Source: CAZPLZ01 sp964587525
GTDB lineage: Bacteria > Oederibacteriota > CAKKQC01
DNA length: 21,157 bases
Reading direction: 5' to 3'
Assembly (NCBI GenBank): GCA_964587525.1
Contig: CAZPLZ010000036.1
Coordinates: 1 to 21,157 of the forward strand
The notes under the pieces were generated by a model. The model was not told the origin of the DNA. It did not search any database and saw nothing but the letters and a program-made list of their open reading frames with translations. Positions within the stretch are counted from its first letter, which is position 1, and each line of letters starts with the position of its first letter. The translations under genes and the position numbers were made by a program. Shown here piece by piece: positions 6,975-13,741 of this stretch.

Positions 6975-7817
6975 ATGGCTTGGTTCAAGAAGAAGGTCGC
7001 ACCGATCGGGGGAACGGGAGGCAAGAAGGAAATCCCCGAGGGTGTGTGGATCAAGTGTGAAGGCTGTGCCACGGCCCTGTTCTCTCGCACGCTGGATGCC
7101 AACCAGAAGGTCTGTCCGAAATGTCACTATCATTTCCGGTTGACTTCCTGGGAACGTATCGCCCTGCTGGCCGACGCTGGCTCCTTTGAGGAGATGGACG
7201 CCAACCTGGTGCCGGCAGACGCGCTCTCGTTCGTGGACAACAAACCGTATCCCCAGCGCATCCAGGAGAGTCAACAGAAGACCGGTCTCAATGAGGTCGT
7301 GCTCGGCGGGCGAGCCAGACTGGAGGATCGTCCGGCGGTGCTCTCCATTATGGATTTCGGTTTCATCGGCGGCAGCATGGGTAGCGTGATGGGCGAGAAG
7401 TTCACGCGTGCGGCGACGGTGGCGTTGGAGGAACGCAAGCCGTTGATTTCCATCGCGTCCTCCGGGGGGGCTCGTATGCAGGAGGGGATCATGTCGCTCA
7501 TGCAGATGGCTAAGACGGCAGCGGCGGTGGCACGGTTGCACGAAGCTGGCCTCCTCTACATTTCTGTGCTGACAAACCCGACCACCGCGGGGGTCTTGGC
7601 CTCCTTCGCTTCGCTGGGCGACCTTATTCTGGCTGAGCCGGGAGCGCTGGTGGGGTTCGCCGGCCCGCGGGTCATCGAGCAGACCATCCGCCAGAAACTT
7701 CCCAAGGGGTTCCAGACGGCAGAGTTCGTCAAGCAGCACGGGTTTATTGACTGCGTTGTTTCTCGCAAGCAGCTTAAGTCCACGCTCGTGAAGGTCATCG
7801 ATCTCCTGACAGCCTAG
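6975..7817 (+). CDS. accD: Acetyl-CoA carboxylase carboxyltransferase subunit beta
   Basis: AccD forms the carboxyltransferase with AccA and makes malonyl-CoA for fatty-acid synthesis. The 280 residues begin with the zinc ribbon: Cys28, Cys31, Cys47 and Cys50. The crotonase-like core shows DFGFIGGSMGSVMGEK, ISIASSGGARMQEG (oxyanion glycines), TNPTTAGVLASFA and GFAGPRVIEQT. The ATG at 6975 is preceded by GGAAAG. In many bacteria accD directly follows trpBA and precedes folC; here dinB intervenes and folC is absent. The 56-base divergent gap to dinB contains TATGATATAAG (6940-6950), a possible -10 region, but no good -35. Confidence 0.97.
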   Translation: MAWFKKKVAPIGGTGGKKEIPEGVWIKCEGCATALFSRTLDANQKVCPKCHYHFRLTSWERIALLADAGSFEEMDANLVPADALSFVDNKPYPQRIQESQQKTGLNEVVLGGRARLEDRPAVLSIMDFGFIGGSMGSVMGEKFTRAATVALEERKPLISIASSGGARMQEGIMSLMQMAKTAAAVARLHEAGLLYISVLTNPTTAGVLASFASLGDLILAEPGALVGFAGPRVIEQTIRQKLPKGFQTAEFVKQHGFIDCVVSRKQLKSTLVKVIDLLTA

Positions 7818-7834
7818 ACTCCCTCTTCCCCCGC

Positions 7835-7840
7835 TATAAT
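7835..7840 (+). promoter_or_regulatory. -10 box positioned for a leaderless transcript
   Basis: A consensus TATAAT ends exactly 6 bases before GTG 7847. With the usual -12 to -7 placement, +1 falls on the G of the start codon. No ribosome binding site precedes the GTG and an in-frame TGA at 7808 excludes earlier starts. No convincing -35 box is visible. Confidence 0.45.
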
Positions 7841-7846
7841 CTTCCT

Positions 7847-9433
7847 GTGGGGCGGAAACTGACTCGCGGGATAGCGGGTTTATCATTCCTTGTGCCAGTC
7901 CTGCTAGCTTTTGCCTGGTTAATGCCACCTGGTGCTTTGGCGGTTGCCGAGCACGACCTCTTGTGGATGCAAACCTACAATAGTCCGGCGAATGACACTG
8001 ATAGAGCGGAAGCGGTGGCGGTTGATTCGGAGGGGAACGTGTACGTCGCCGGCTGGACCCGCCGGCTGGATGTGGGGGAAAACGATAACATTCTGCTGAT
8101 CAAATACTCGCCGTCTGGTGATCTCCTGTGGTTACGCACCCACAACAGTTTCCCGGATGGTGCGGATTACGCGTTTGGGGTGGCGGTCGCGGATGACGGG
8201 GGGGTGTATCTGGCCGGCACCGTTGACACGGTCGGGAGCGGCTTCGATGGGTGGATCCGGAAGTACAATCCTGACGGAACGGTGGACACGAATTTTGGAA
8301 CAAGTGGGAGTGTGACCTATAACAGCCCATCCAACGACTGGGATGTGTTTTATGATGTGGCAGTGGATGGGACCGGGAACGTGGTCGTGGCGGGCTATGA
8401 GTACCGTGAACCGACCTGTTGCAACGCGAACTGGCTGATCCAGAAGTACGACAGCGCAGGGGTGTTGCTCTGGAGTCGGACATACAACGGTCCGCCGGCG
8501 GACGAATTCGATACAGCAAGGAGCGTCACGATAGCCTCCAACGGGGATGTGGTCGTGGCCGGGTATGAAACCATCGCGCCGGCGAACACCGACCTGGTGG
8601 TGCGCCGGTACACCGCAGATGGAATCCTAAAGTGGCATAAGGGCTACGGCAGCGACGATCCGACCGCGCCTGTGCCTACTCCAGCCTTGGATAGAGCCTA
8701 CGGGGTGGCCGTGGATGCTAAGGGGGATGTGTATGTGGCTGCGACGGTGGAGCCGGAATTACCAACGAATTCCAGACTCGACCGGTGGATCCGGAAATAT
8801 TCTGCGGACGGGACCCAGGTGCTTTGGACCAGGCAGATACCCTCCGAGGGCAACCTCGAGGGCGACTCTGGCCGGGACTGCGCTGTAGACCGTTCAGGAC
8901 GGTTCTACGTGACCGGGGGCTCAACGCGCACCGATCTTTTCCAGGGGTGGAATCTCATCGTGGAGTTATATGACCAGGCGAACGGAGCTCCGGTGCATGC
9001 CACAGGGTACGACAGCGGAAACTTTCCAGATCCGCGAGACGAGTTTGGAAGAGGCATTGCGGTGGACCAGAAGGGGAATTACATCGTTGTCGGCTACGAG
9101 GAACGGGACGATCTGAACCAGGACCTCAATTGGGTAGTTCGCAAGTACGCTGGGCCGGTGGTCACGCCTCCTAAATTGTCGAATCTTAAGGTGGGGCCGA
9201 ATCCGTTCAAACCGGCCGGGGGCAAGGTCCTCACGTTCTACAACCTGCCGGCCGGTGCGACCGTGCGCCTGTATACCATTCGTGGATATCTCGTGAAGGA
9301 GTTGCACGCGCCGTTTGAATGGAACGGCCTGAATGACCGCGCCGCGCCGGTGGCCACGGGCCTCTACCTGTACGTGGTCTCGGCGCCGGGAGAAGCGCAG
9401 GTCCGTGGAAAAGTGGCCCTCGTGAGGCCATGA
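7847..9433 (+). CDS. Secreted seven-bladed beta-propeller (SBBP-type) with FlgD-Ig tail
   Basis: A 528-residue exported protein. The N-terminus has a signal peptide: basic GRKLTRG, a hydrophobic run, cleavage likely after ALAVA (about 34). Then seven repeats share a G-(D/N/R)-x-x-V-(A/T/V)-(G/A) strand: GNVYVAGWT (63), GGVYLAGT (118), GNVVVAGYE (177), GDVVVAGYE (233), GDVYVAAT (293), GRFYVTGG (351), GNYIVVGYE (410), most paired with a KY-x-x-x-G-x-LW strand. Seven copies fit a closed propeller. Residues about 443-528 form a FlgD-like Ig domain (VGPNPFKPAGG, LYTIRGYLVKEL, WNGLND, GLYLYVV), like the protein end at 2-346. Its stop overlaps the start of the PorV-like gene (ATGA). I infer a cell-surface or secreted role; ligand unknown. 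Confidence 0.8.
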   Translation: MGRKLTRGIAGLSFLVPVLLAFAWLMPPGALAVAEHDLLWMQTYNSPANDTDRAEAVAVDSEGNVYVAGWTRRLDVGENDNILLIKYSPSGDLLWLRTHNSFPDGADYAFGVAVADDGGVYLAGTVDTVGSGFDGWIRKYNPDGTVDTNFGTSGSVTYNSPSNDWDVFYDVAVDGTGNVVVAGYEYREPTCCNANWLIQKYDSAGVLLWSRTYNGPPADEFDTARSVTIASNGDVVVAGYETIAPANTDLVVRRYTADGILKWHKGYGSDDPTAPVPTPALDRAYGVAVDAKGDVYVAATVEPELPTNSRLDRWIRKYSADGTQVLWTRQIPSEGNLEGDSGRDCAVDRSGRFYVTGGSTRTDLFQGWNLIVELYDQANGAPVHATGYDSGNFPDPRDEFGRGIAVDQKGNYIVVGYEERDDLNQDLNWVVRKYAGPVVTPPKLSNLKVGPNPFKPAGGKVLTFYNLPAGATVRLYTIRGYLVKELHAPFEWNGLNDRAAPVATGLYLYVVSAPGEAQVRGKVALVRP

Positions 9434-10428
9434 ACGATCCATCGGTTTTCCCTCTCCCCCCAAAGGGGGGAGAGGGTAGGGTGAGGGGGGCAGGTTGCTC
9501 ATGCGTTATCCTAAACCTGCTTGCTGTCATTGCCGCTGGCCCGGTTCGGGCGGGCGGTTCCGGGGTCAGTGAAGTCGGTGAGTTGGATTTGCCGGTGAGC
9601 GCACTGGCAGCGGCGGTCGGAGGGCCATCCGCAGGGTTGGTGGAGGATGCCTCCGCGGTCACCGACAACCCGGCGCGGCTGGGAGCTGTCGCCCCGGCAG
9701 GCGTCGCAGTGACCCATACGGTGTGGCCGCTTGGATTTTCGGACAGCCTGCTAGCCATGTATGGCAGCCTGCCGAGGTTGGGCAGTTTGGGCGGCCAGGT
9801 CCGCTTGTTCCGGGTCGATGTACCTAAAACCAATGAGCAGGGTGGGGACACTGGCATGTTCTCGTATCAGACTTTGCAGGTAGCGGTGGCCTGCGCTCCG
9901 GATCTGAGGTTCTTGAATGAATATGTGCCGGTAAAAATTCGAGCTGGCGCGGCTGTCTTCCTGGTGCAGCGGGATATCGCTGGGGATCAAGGAAATGGTG
10001 TAGGGGGGAACGCCGGGGTCACCGCGGAGGTGGCACGAGGTTTTGAGCTGTATGTCACGGGCCGGAATCTTGGCGGCGTGGAGGGAGTGGCCATGCCCAT
10101 GGCCAGCTCCCTGGGGCTATCGGGGCGCCGGGCCGAGGTGTTGGTGGCTAACGACCGCTTCTCCGGCGCGATTGAAGGGATGTGGTCCCGTGAAGCTGGC
10201 GCCGGGGGAGGGGTGGCAGTTGAATACGCGCTGCGGGGGAACGCACTGGAAGTGGCCCTCCGCACTGGCTACACACTCAGTACCGCAGAGTTAGCCGGCA
10301 CTCTCCCGACGGTGGGCTTGGCGGTGCGGATCGCGCATCTCTCACTCGAAGTGGGTGTGGCCTCGCTTGGCGATCTCGGCGTGGCGAAAGTGCTGAGTTT
10401 AAGCTACCAAGAACGCCGCGCGGATTAG
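9430..10428 (+). CDS. PorV/PorQ-like outer-membrane barrel protein
   Basis: A 332-residue protein with a signal peptide (hydrophobic CVILNLLAVIAAGPVRA) and a beta-rich body. The segment VEDASAVTDNPARLG resembles the D-A-x-A-x-x-N-P-A-G-L motif near the N-terminus of PorV/UPF0164 family barrels, which in known systems work with proteins carrying sorting tails. The outermost start, ATG 9430, overlaps the propeller stop. An in-frame GTG at 9481 lies within the palindromic repeat at 9450-9490, has GGAGAGGG 4 bases upstream and gives a more normal signal peptide (about 25 residues), so it may be the real start. If ATG 9430 is used, about 14 residues are translated from the repeat. Family assignment is by motif only. 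Confidence 0.6.
   Translation: MNDPSVFPLPPKGGEGRVRGAGCSCVILNLLAVIAAGPVRAGGSGVSEVGELDLPVSALAAAVGGPSAGLVEDASAVTDNPARLGAVAPAGVAVTHTVWPLGFSDSLLAMYGSLPRLGSLGGQVRLFRVDVPKTNEQGGDTGMFSYQTLQVAVACAPDLRFLNEYVPVKIRAGAAVFLVQRDIAGDQGNGVGGNAGVTAEVARGFELYVTGRNLGGVEGVAMPMASSLGLSGRRAEVLVANDRFSGAIEGMWSREAGAGGGVAVEYALRGNALEVALRTGYTLSTAELAGTLPTVGLAVRIAHLSLEVGVASLGDLGVAKVLSLSYQERRAD
9450..9490 (+). repeat. Palindromic C/G-rich repeat, copy 2, inside a gene start
   Basis: A perfect 12-bp stem CCCTCTCCCCCC (9450-9461) / GGGGGGAGAGGG (9465-9476) with an AAA loop is followed by TAGGGTGAGGGGGG. Its last 19 bases are identical to copy 1 (2995-3013). It lies within the first codons of the PorV-like gene and offers a purine-rich Shine-Dalgarno-like run plus a GTG at 9481. 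Confidence 0.85.
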
Positions 10429-10438
10429 CGGACAAATT

Positions 10439-11416
10439 TTAACGCGGCAGCCCCCATGATGAGCCTAAGCTTGCTTTTACCCCAATGCGTATGAAGATGC
10501 CGCTGAAGTCGAGATCGATGGGCCGGCCAGTCCTCGTCAAAAACGGGCGAGCGTTTTGCGGCAGACCGGCGATCGTTCCGGATGTCTCGATCGATCTGAC
10601 GATAAAATACTCAAAACCACTCTCGCCGAAGAGTGCATACCTGTGGGAGAGCTGGTACTCTGCTCCGCCCAAGCCACCTGCCCCCCAACCCTGACCGCGC
10701 AGGGTGGCGGAGTAGCTTCGGGTTGTGCCCGTGTTCTCCTCTCTGATTGAACCTTTGAGTGTGGCCCCGACGAGCACACCAATGCTGCCCCAGCCGCCCA
10801 GATACAGGCGCAACTGCGGCTCCTCCTCGAACCGGAAGACCTTCTGCAGGGAAAGGCCGATCTGAACCACCGGAAGGCTGGTCCGGTGCGAGACATCATA
10901 ATCTGTGGTGCTGACGGGTGCAGTCGTTAGATCCGTGTTGGTCAGGGTGATCGAACCAGACGCCGGCAGGGCATTCAAGCTGATCTGCAATCCCCCGCGC
11001 AGGTCTTCGTTGAACTCGTACTGTAGTTGAATCTGCCCGCCGAATCCGAAGCCAGTTTTAGGAAAGCCCGCAGCGTTGGAGCCCTGGTTGGTGGTGAAGG
11101 TCTTGTACGTCCGCTCGATGTACTCCACGCCGTCAGCGCGTAAGGCGCTGTCAAGGGCGTTCATGCGGGGCGCGAAGAACGAGGGACCCAAGGAAAAGCT
11201 GTACTTCCAGTCGTTTGGCTGCTGGCCGGGGAAGCGCGAGACTGGGCCTGCCTGCGCTGCGGTGGGTAGACCAGCCAGCCAAAGTCCACCGGCTACTGTC
11301 ATCGCCGCTAAGAGCCGTGGTAGGCTTCTCCCCTCTCCTTTTTCCCCCTCTCCTCTTAAGAGCAGAGGGATTAAGAAAGAGGGGGAAGATTTACTTAACC
11401 GGGGTGATGGTGCCAT
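10439..11416 (-). CDS. Outer-membrane beta-barrel protein, opacity-like
   Basis: A protein of up to 325 residues. A hydrophobic stretch LLAAMTVAGGLWLAGLPTAAQA and cleavage after AQA indicate export; the body alternates polar and hydrophobic residues in strands (YSFSLGPSFFAP, GGQIQLQYEFNEDLRGGLQIS, PVVQIGLSLQKVF, LRLYLGGWGSIGVLVG, YALFGESGFEYFIV, GIFIRIGVKASLG), as in 8- to 10-stranded barrels. The start is uncertain. ATG 11416 overlaps the end of the lipoprotein gene and reads through repeat copy 3; ATG 11302 would leave no basic n-region. No exact family recognised. Convergent with the PorV-like gene, 10 bases apart, and downstream of the lipoprotein gene on the same strand. Confidence 0.65.
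   Translation of the reverse strand: MAPSPRLSKSSPSFLIPLLLRGEGEKGEGRSLPRLLAAMTVAGGLWLAGLPTAAQAGPVSRFPGQQPNDWKYSFSLGPSFFAPRMNALDSALRADGVEYIERTYKTFTTNQGSNAAGFPKTGFGFGGQIQLQYEFNEDLRGGLQISLNALPASGSITLTNTDLTTAPVSTTDYDVSHRTSLPVVQIGLSLQKVFRFEEEPQLRLYLGGWGSIGVLVGATLKGSIREENTGTTRSYSATLRGQGWGAGGLGGAEYQLSHRYALFGESGFEYFIVRSIETSGTIAGLPQNARPFLTRTGRPIDLDFSGIFIRIGVKASLGSSWGLPR
11346..11369 (-). repeat. Divergent palindromic repeat, copy 3
   Basis: CCCTCT-C-CTCTTAAGAG-C-AGAGGG is a 24-base palindrome with one mismatch pair, flanked by further C-rich and G-rich runs (11325-11387). It lies between the lipoprotein stop and the barrel gene's signal peptide, like copy 2 before the PorV-like gene. It resembles copies 1 and 2 in base pattern but is not identical. 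Confidence 0.55.
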
Positions 11417-13637
11417 TGTTGATTTTCAGCACGACAGCTTCTTGCTCGGTCTCGCGCTGCGGCGTCATCGTCAACAGGCCCGTCACGCCTTTAAACTCTC
11501 CGAATTCCGCCAGGGTCTGGCGCAGACCTTCGCGAGTTCCGTCGGATCGTAGGATCGCTTCCATCAGCAGCCGGGCGGCGTCATAAGCGTTTGCGGCCAA
11601 GGAATCGGGGCGCGCGGCATAGTGCTTCTGGTAGCGTCGGGTGAACTTACGGGTATGCCGGTCCAGCTCCGGCCAGAAACTTACGGTAAAGAATGCCTTG
11701 AGGTTGATCGCTTCCGGTTTCTTGCGTAGCGCTTTATCGTTCCAGATGTCGGAGCCGAGAAGTGGCAAGTCGAGATCATGATACACGAGCTGGGGGACGA
11801 TGTGCATGAGCTTTTTCCCCGTCGTGGGGATGTACAGCGCTTCGAGCTTGTAACGGTTGCTTTGAGGAGGCAGCGGCCGCCTTGTGATGAACCCGTGCAT
11901 CGTCAGTTGGTGTGCAGTGCGGGAGTCGTACATGGCCAGCGTGCACTGGAGAAATTCCTCCTGCTCGGTGATGCTGGAAGGGGTGACTGAGATCAGGACG
12001 GTCAGGGGCGCATCCTTGGCCTCGGTTTGCTGGCTGAGCAGTTCAGCGAGGGACAGTTCTTCCGCACTTGAGAGCTGACCGGTGCTTTGGATGTCAGCGT
12101 GGGTGAGGTAAGCCGAAAATCCGGTCGCGCTTTTGGGTTTTAACACCTTGATGGTTTTATGTGGCATGGCCGCCGCGCGCAGGCGTCGGCTGAGTTCGTT
12201 GGTGAAAGGTTCAGCTGTCAGTGTGAGGCAGGCTACCCGCGAGATGGAAGGCAGGCTTGCGTGCAGAGATTCGGATTCCGCGGTTCCGCTCGAAGCTGGC
12301 CGAGGCCGGGCTTTGATGGTCTGGAAAAATTTCTGGAGGAACACTTCAAGCTCGGTCTGGGCTGCCCGGCGGGACTTCTCTTCTTCCTCTTTATAAGCAA
12401 CGATGTCGGCTCCCCCCACCTCGACAATGGCTTGGCTGAAGTCATTGGTGTCAGGCGGGTAACGGGATTCCACGATCACCGTGCCGCCGAGCGCGGTGAC
12501 TTCTGCCCCAAAGGCTTCTGACAGGCTACGGCCATAGGCGGAATCTGGTGCCAGGATGCCAAACCGGCCCAGCCCGCGGGTTTGAACCCCGAATTCGGCC
12601 ATGGACTTGGCCTGCTGTTCAAGTGTCAGGGTCGCCCGGAAGACATAGGGGCCGGTTTGTGTCAGCTTGGTGTCCAGCGCGGAGGGTGTGAGCATGACGA
12701 CCCCCACCGTGTTAGCCTCAGCTGCGCAGACCAGGGCGGTGGCGCTGAAGAGTGGGCCGAATAGCGCGATGACCTGTTTTTCCTTGAGCAGCACGTCCAT
12801 GCTTTGCAAGGCCTGCTCGGAATCCTTGCCGGTGTCCATGATCACAAACTCGAAGTGTTCTCTTGAGGTCTCGAATTCTTCTACGGCGAGCTCGATGCCG
12901 TGTGTCACAGATTTTCCGTATGCGGCATGTTTACCGCTGACCGGCAGCAGTGCACCGATGACCCGTGGGTTGGTGGGAATCTGCCGGGATAACTCTAATA
13001 GTAGGGGGTAGGCTTTTAAGGCGGCGGATGAGGACGGATGCTGCGCAATTAACTTGCGCAGGGTTCTGTTGGCTTCGTCCACGGTTCCTTGTTGTCTCAA
13101 CATGACCCCGAGCGTAAGGAGCGCGTCTGGCGCCAGCGGTCCGTCTGGCGAAACCGCGAGGAAGGTTTCCAGGTCGGACTGGCTGCAGGCTTCCAAGGCA
13201 GGTGGAATCAGGCTCTGCGTTTCTTCCTGGAAGATGGCGTCATCTGGGAAGCGCACCAGCGCACCTTCGATCCGCTGTAACAATCGCAAAGCGCCTTCAG
13301 TTTTGCGGGTGACGAGCAGCTTCAGGTAGATGGCCGGTGGCAGCCAGGGACCGGCTGCTGGAGATTGTTCGAGCTGGGCGATCTGTTCGTCCATGTCGGC
13401 GTACCGGTCCTGATCGAACGCGTGGCGGATCAGGAGGTAACGGGCGCGTGCAGCCTCGGGGCTATCTGGATCGTGTCGCACAATCCCCTCGGCTTCTGCC
13501 AGGACCTCATTGGTGATCGCTCCGGAGGGCATGCGGTATGCCTCGTAGGGTGTACGGAGGCTTATGCGCAACGCGGCGCAGCCGCAGAGGAGGACCACCA
13601 CGAGCAAGGGAGGAAGGAAGCGAGTCTGCGAGCTCAT
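11391..13637 (-). CDS. PBP-activator-like lipoprotein with periplasmic-binding fold and nested domain
   Basis: A 748-residue predicted lipoprotein. The ATG at 13637 gives SSQTR, a hydrophobic run and lipobox LCGC with lipidated Cys20; a TTG at 13661 is less likely. Residues about 42-220 look like helical TPR-type repeats (HPSSSAALKAYPLLLELSRQ). Residues about 228-410 and 597-748 form the two lobes of a type 1 periplasmic-binding fold (VIGALLPVSGKHAAYGKSVTHG, LFGPLFSATAL, GILAPDSAYGRS, ALYIPTTGKKLMHIVPQLVYHDL, GSDIWND), as in LpoA-like penicillin-binding-protein activators and branched-chain amino-acid-binding proteins. Between them sits a segment of about 185 residues (412-594), far longer than the usual short linker. 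The role in peptidoglycan or solute binding is inferred. The start overlaps an upstream leader ORF. Confidence 0.75.
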   Translation of the reverse strand: MSSQTRFLPPLLVVVLLCGCAALRISLRTPYEAYRMPSGAITNEVLAEAEGIVRHDPDSPEAARARYLLIRHAFDQDRYADMDEQIAQLEQSPAAGPWLPPAIYLKLLVTRKTEGALRLLQRIEGALVRFPDDAIFQEETQSLIPPALEACSQSDLETFLAVSPDGPLAPDALLTLGVMLRQQGTVDEANRTLRKLIAQHPSSSAALKAYPLLLELSRQIPTNPRVIGALLPVSGKHAAYGKSVTHGIELAVEEFETSREHFEFVIMDTGKDSEQALQSMDVLLKEKQVIALFGPLFSATALVCAAEANTVGVVMLTPSALDTKLTQTGPYVFRATLTLEQQAKSMAEFGVQTRGLGRFGILAPDSAYGRSLSEAFGAEVTALGGTVIVESRYPPDTNDFSQAIVEVGGADIVAYKEEEEKSRRAAQTELEVFLQKFFQTIKARPRPASSGTAESESLHASLPSISRVACLTLTAEPFTNELSRRLRAAAMPHKTIKVLKPKSATGFSAYLTHADIQSTGQLSSAEELSLAELLSQQTEAKDAPLTVLISVTPSSITEQEEFLQCTLAMYDSRTAHQLTMHGFITRRPLPPQSNRYKLEALYIPTTGKKLMHIVPQLVYHDLDLPLLGSDIWNDKALRKKPEAINLKAFFTVSFWPELDRHTRKFTRRYQKHYAARPDSLAANAYDAARLLMEAILRSDGTREGLRQTLAEFGEFKGVTGLLTMTPQRETEQEAVVLKINNGTITPVK

Positions 13638-13711
13638 GGCCGGTGCCACCAAAGGTGGCAAAGTTTAAAGATGGGGTACCATCCTTTGCCAGAGCGAGTC
13701 TGCGAGCTCAT
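13634..13711 (-). CDS. 25-codon leader ORF overlapping the lipoprotein start
   Basis: ATG at 13711 opens a 25-codon frame beginning MSSQTR and ending CHLWWHRP; its TGA (13636-13634) overlaps the lipoprotein ATG (13637-13635) as ATGA. The first six residues, MSSQTR, are the same as the lipoprotein's because 19 bases are duplicated. A consensus TATAAT on this strand (13726-13721) predicts transcription starting near 13714, three bases before the ATG, so initiation would be almost leaderless. The ORF spans two mutually exclusive hairpins. A role in coupling or attenuation is inferred; expression is unproven. Confidence 0.45.
   Translation of the reverse strand: MSSQTRSGKGWYPIFKLCHLWWHRP
13644..13690 (-). 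promoter_or_regulatory. Two competing hairpins covering the lipoprotein ribosome binding site
   Basis: On the minus strand, hairpin B is TGCCACC-TTT-GGTGGCA (13660-13644); its 3' arm contains GGTGG (13650-13646), 8 bases before the lipoprotein ATG and the only candidate Shine-Dalgarno. Hairpin A pairs GGCAAAG (13690-13684) with CTTTGCC (13663-13657), with an inner GATGG/CCATC stem. A and B share bases 13657-13660, so they cannot form together: A would free the ribosome binding site and B would hide it. Confidence 0.5.
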
Positions 13712-13719
13712 GTAGAGCG

Positions 13720-13735
13720 TATTATATAAATATAC
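13720..13735. promoter_or_regulatory. Bidirectional AT-rich promoter core between lipoprotein and MBL genes
   Basis: On the minus strand TATAAT (13726-13721) points to a start near 13714; on the plus strand TATAAA (13725-13730) points to a start near 13737, five bases before the MBL gene ATG. The -35 elements are weak on both sides, and neither gene has a Shine-Dalgarno at its first ATG. Confidence 0.45.
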
Positions 13736-13741
13736 GGCATC

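Larger units (their letters stand above)
13620..13712. repeat. 19-bp direct repeat spanning two start codons
   Basis: GCGAGTCTGCGAGCTCATG occurs identically at 13620-13638 and 13694-13712, 74 bases apart. Read on the minus strand, each copy is CATGAGCTCGCAGACTCGC and encodes M-S-S-Q-T-R, once at the lipoprotein start and once at the leader ORF start. Confidence 0.9.

Noticed and set aside
6915..7928. Open frame of 337 codons on the minus strand opposite accD
   Set aside because: AccD has full family motifs over the same span; the frame has no recognisable domain and is explained by GC-rich codon bias.
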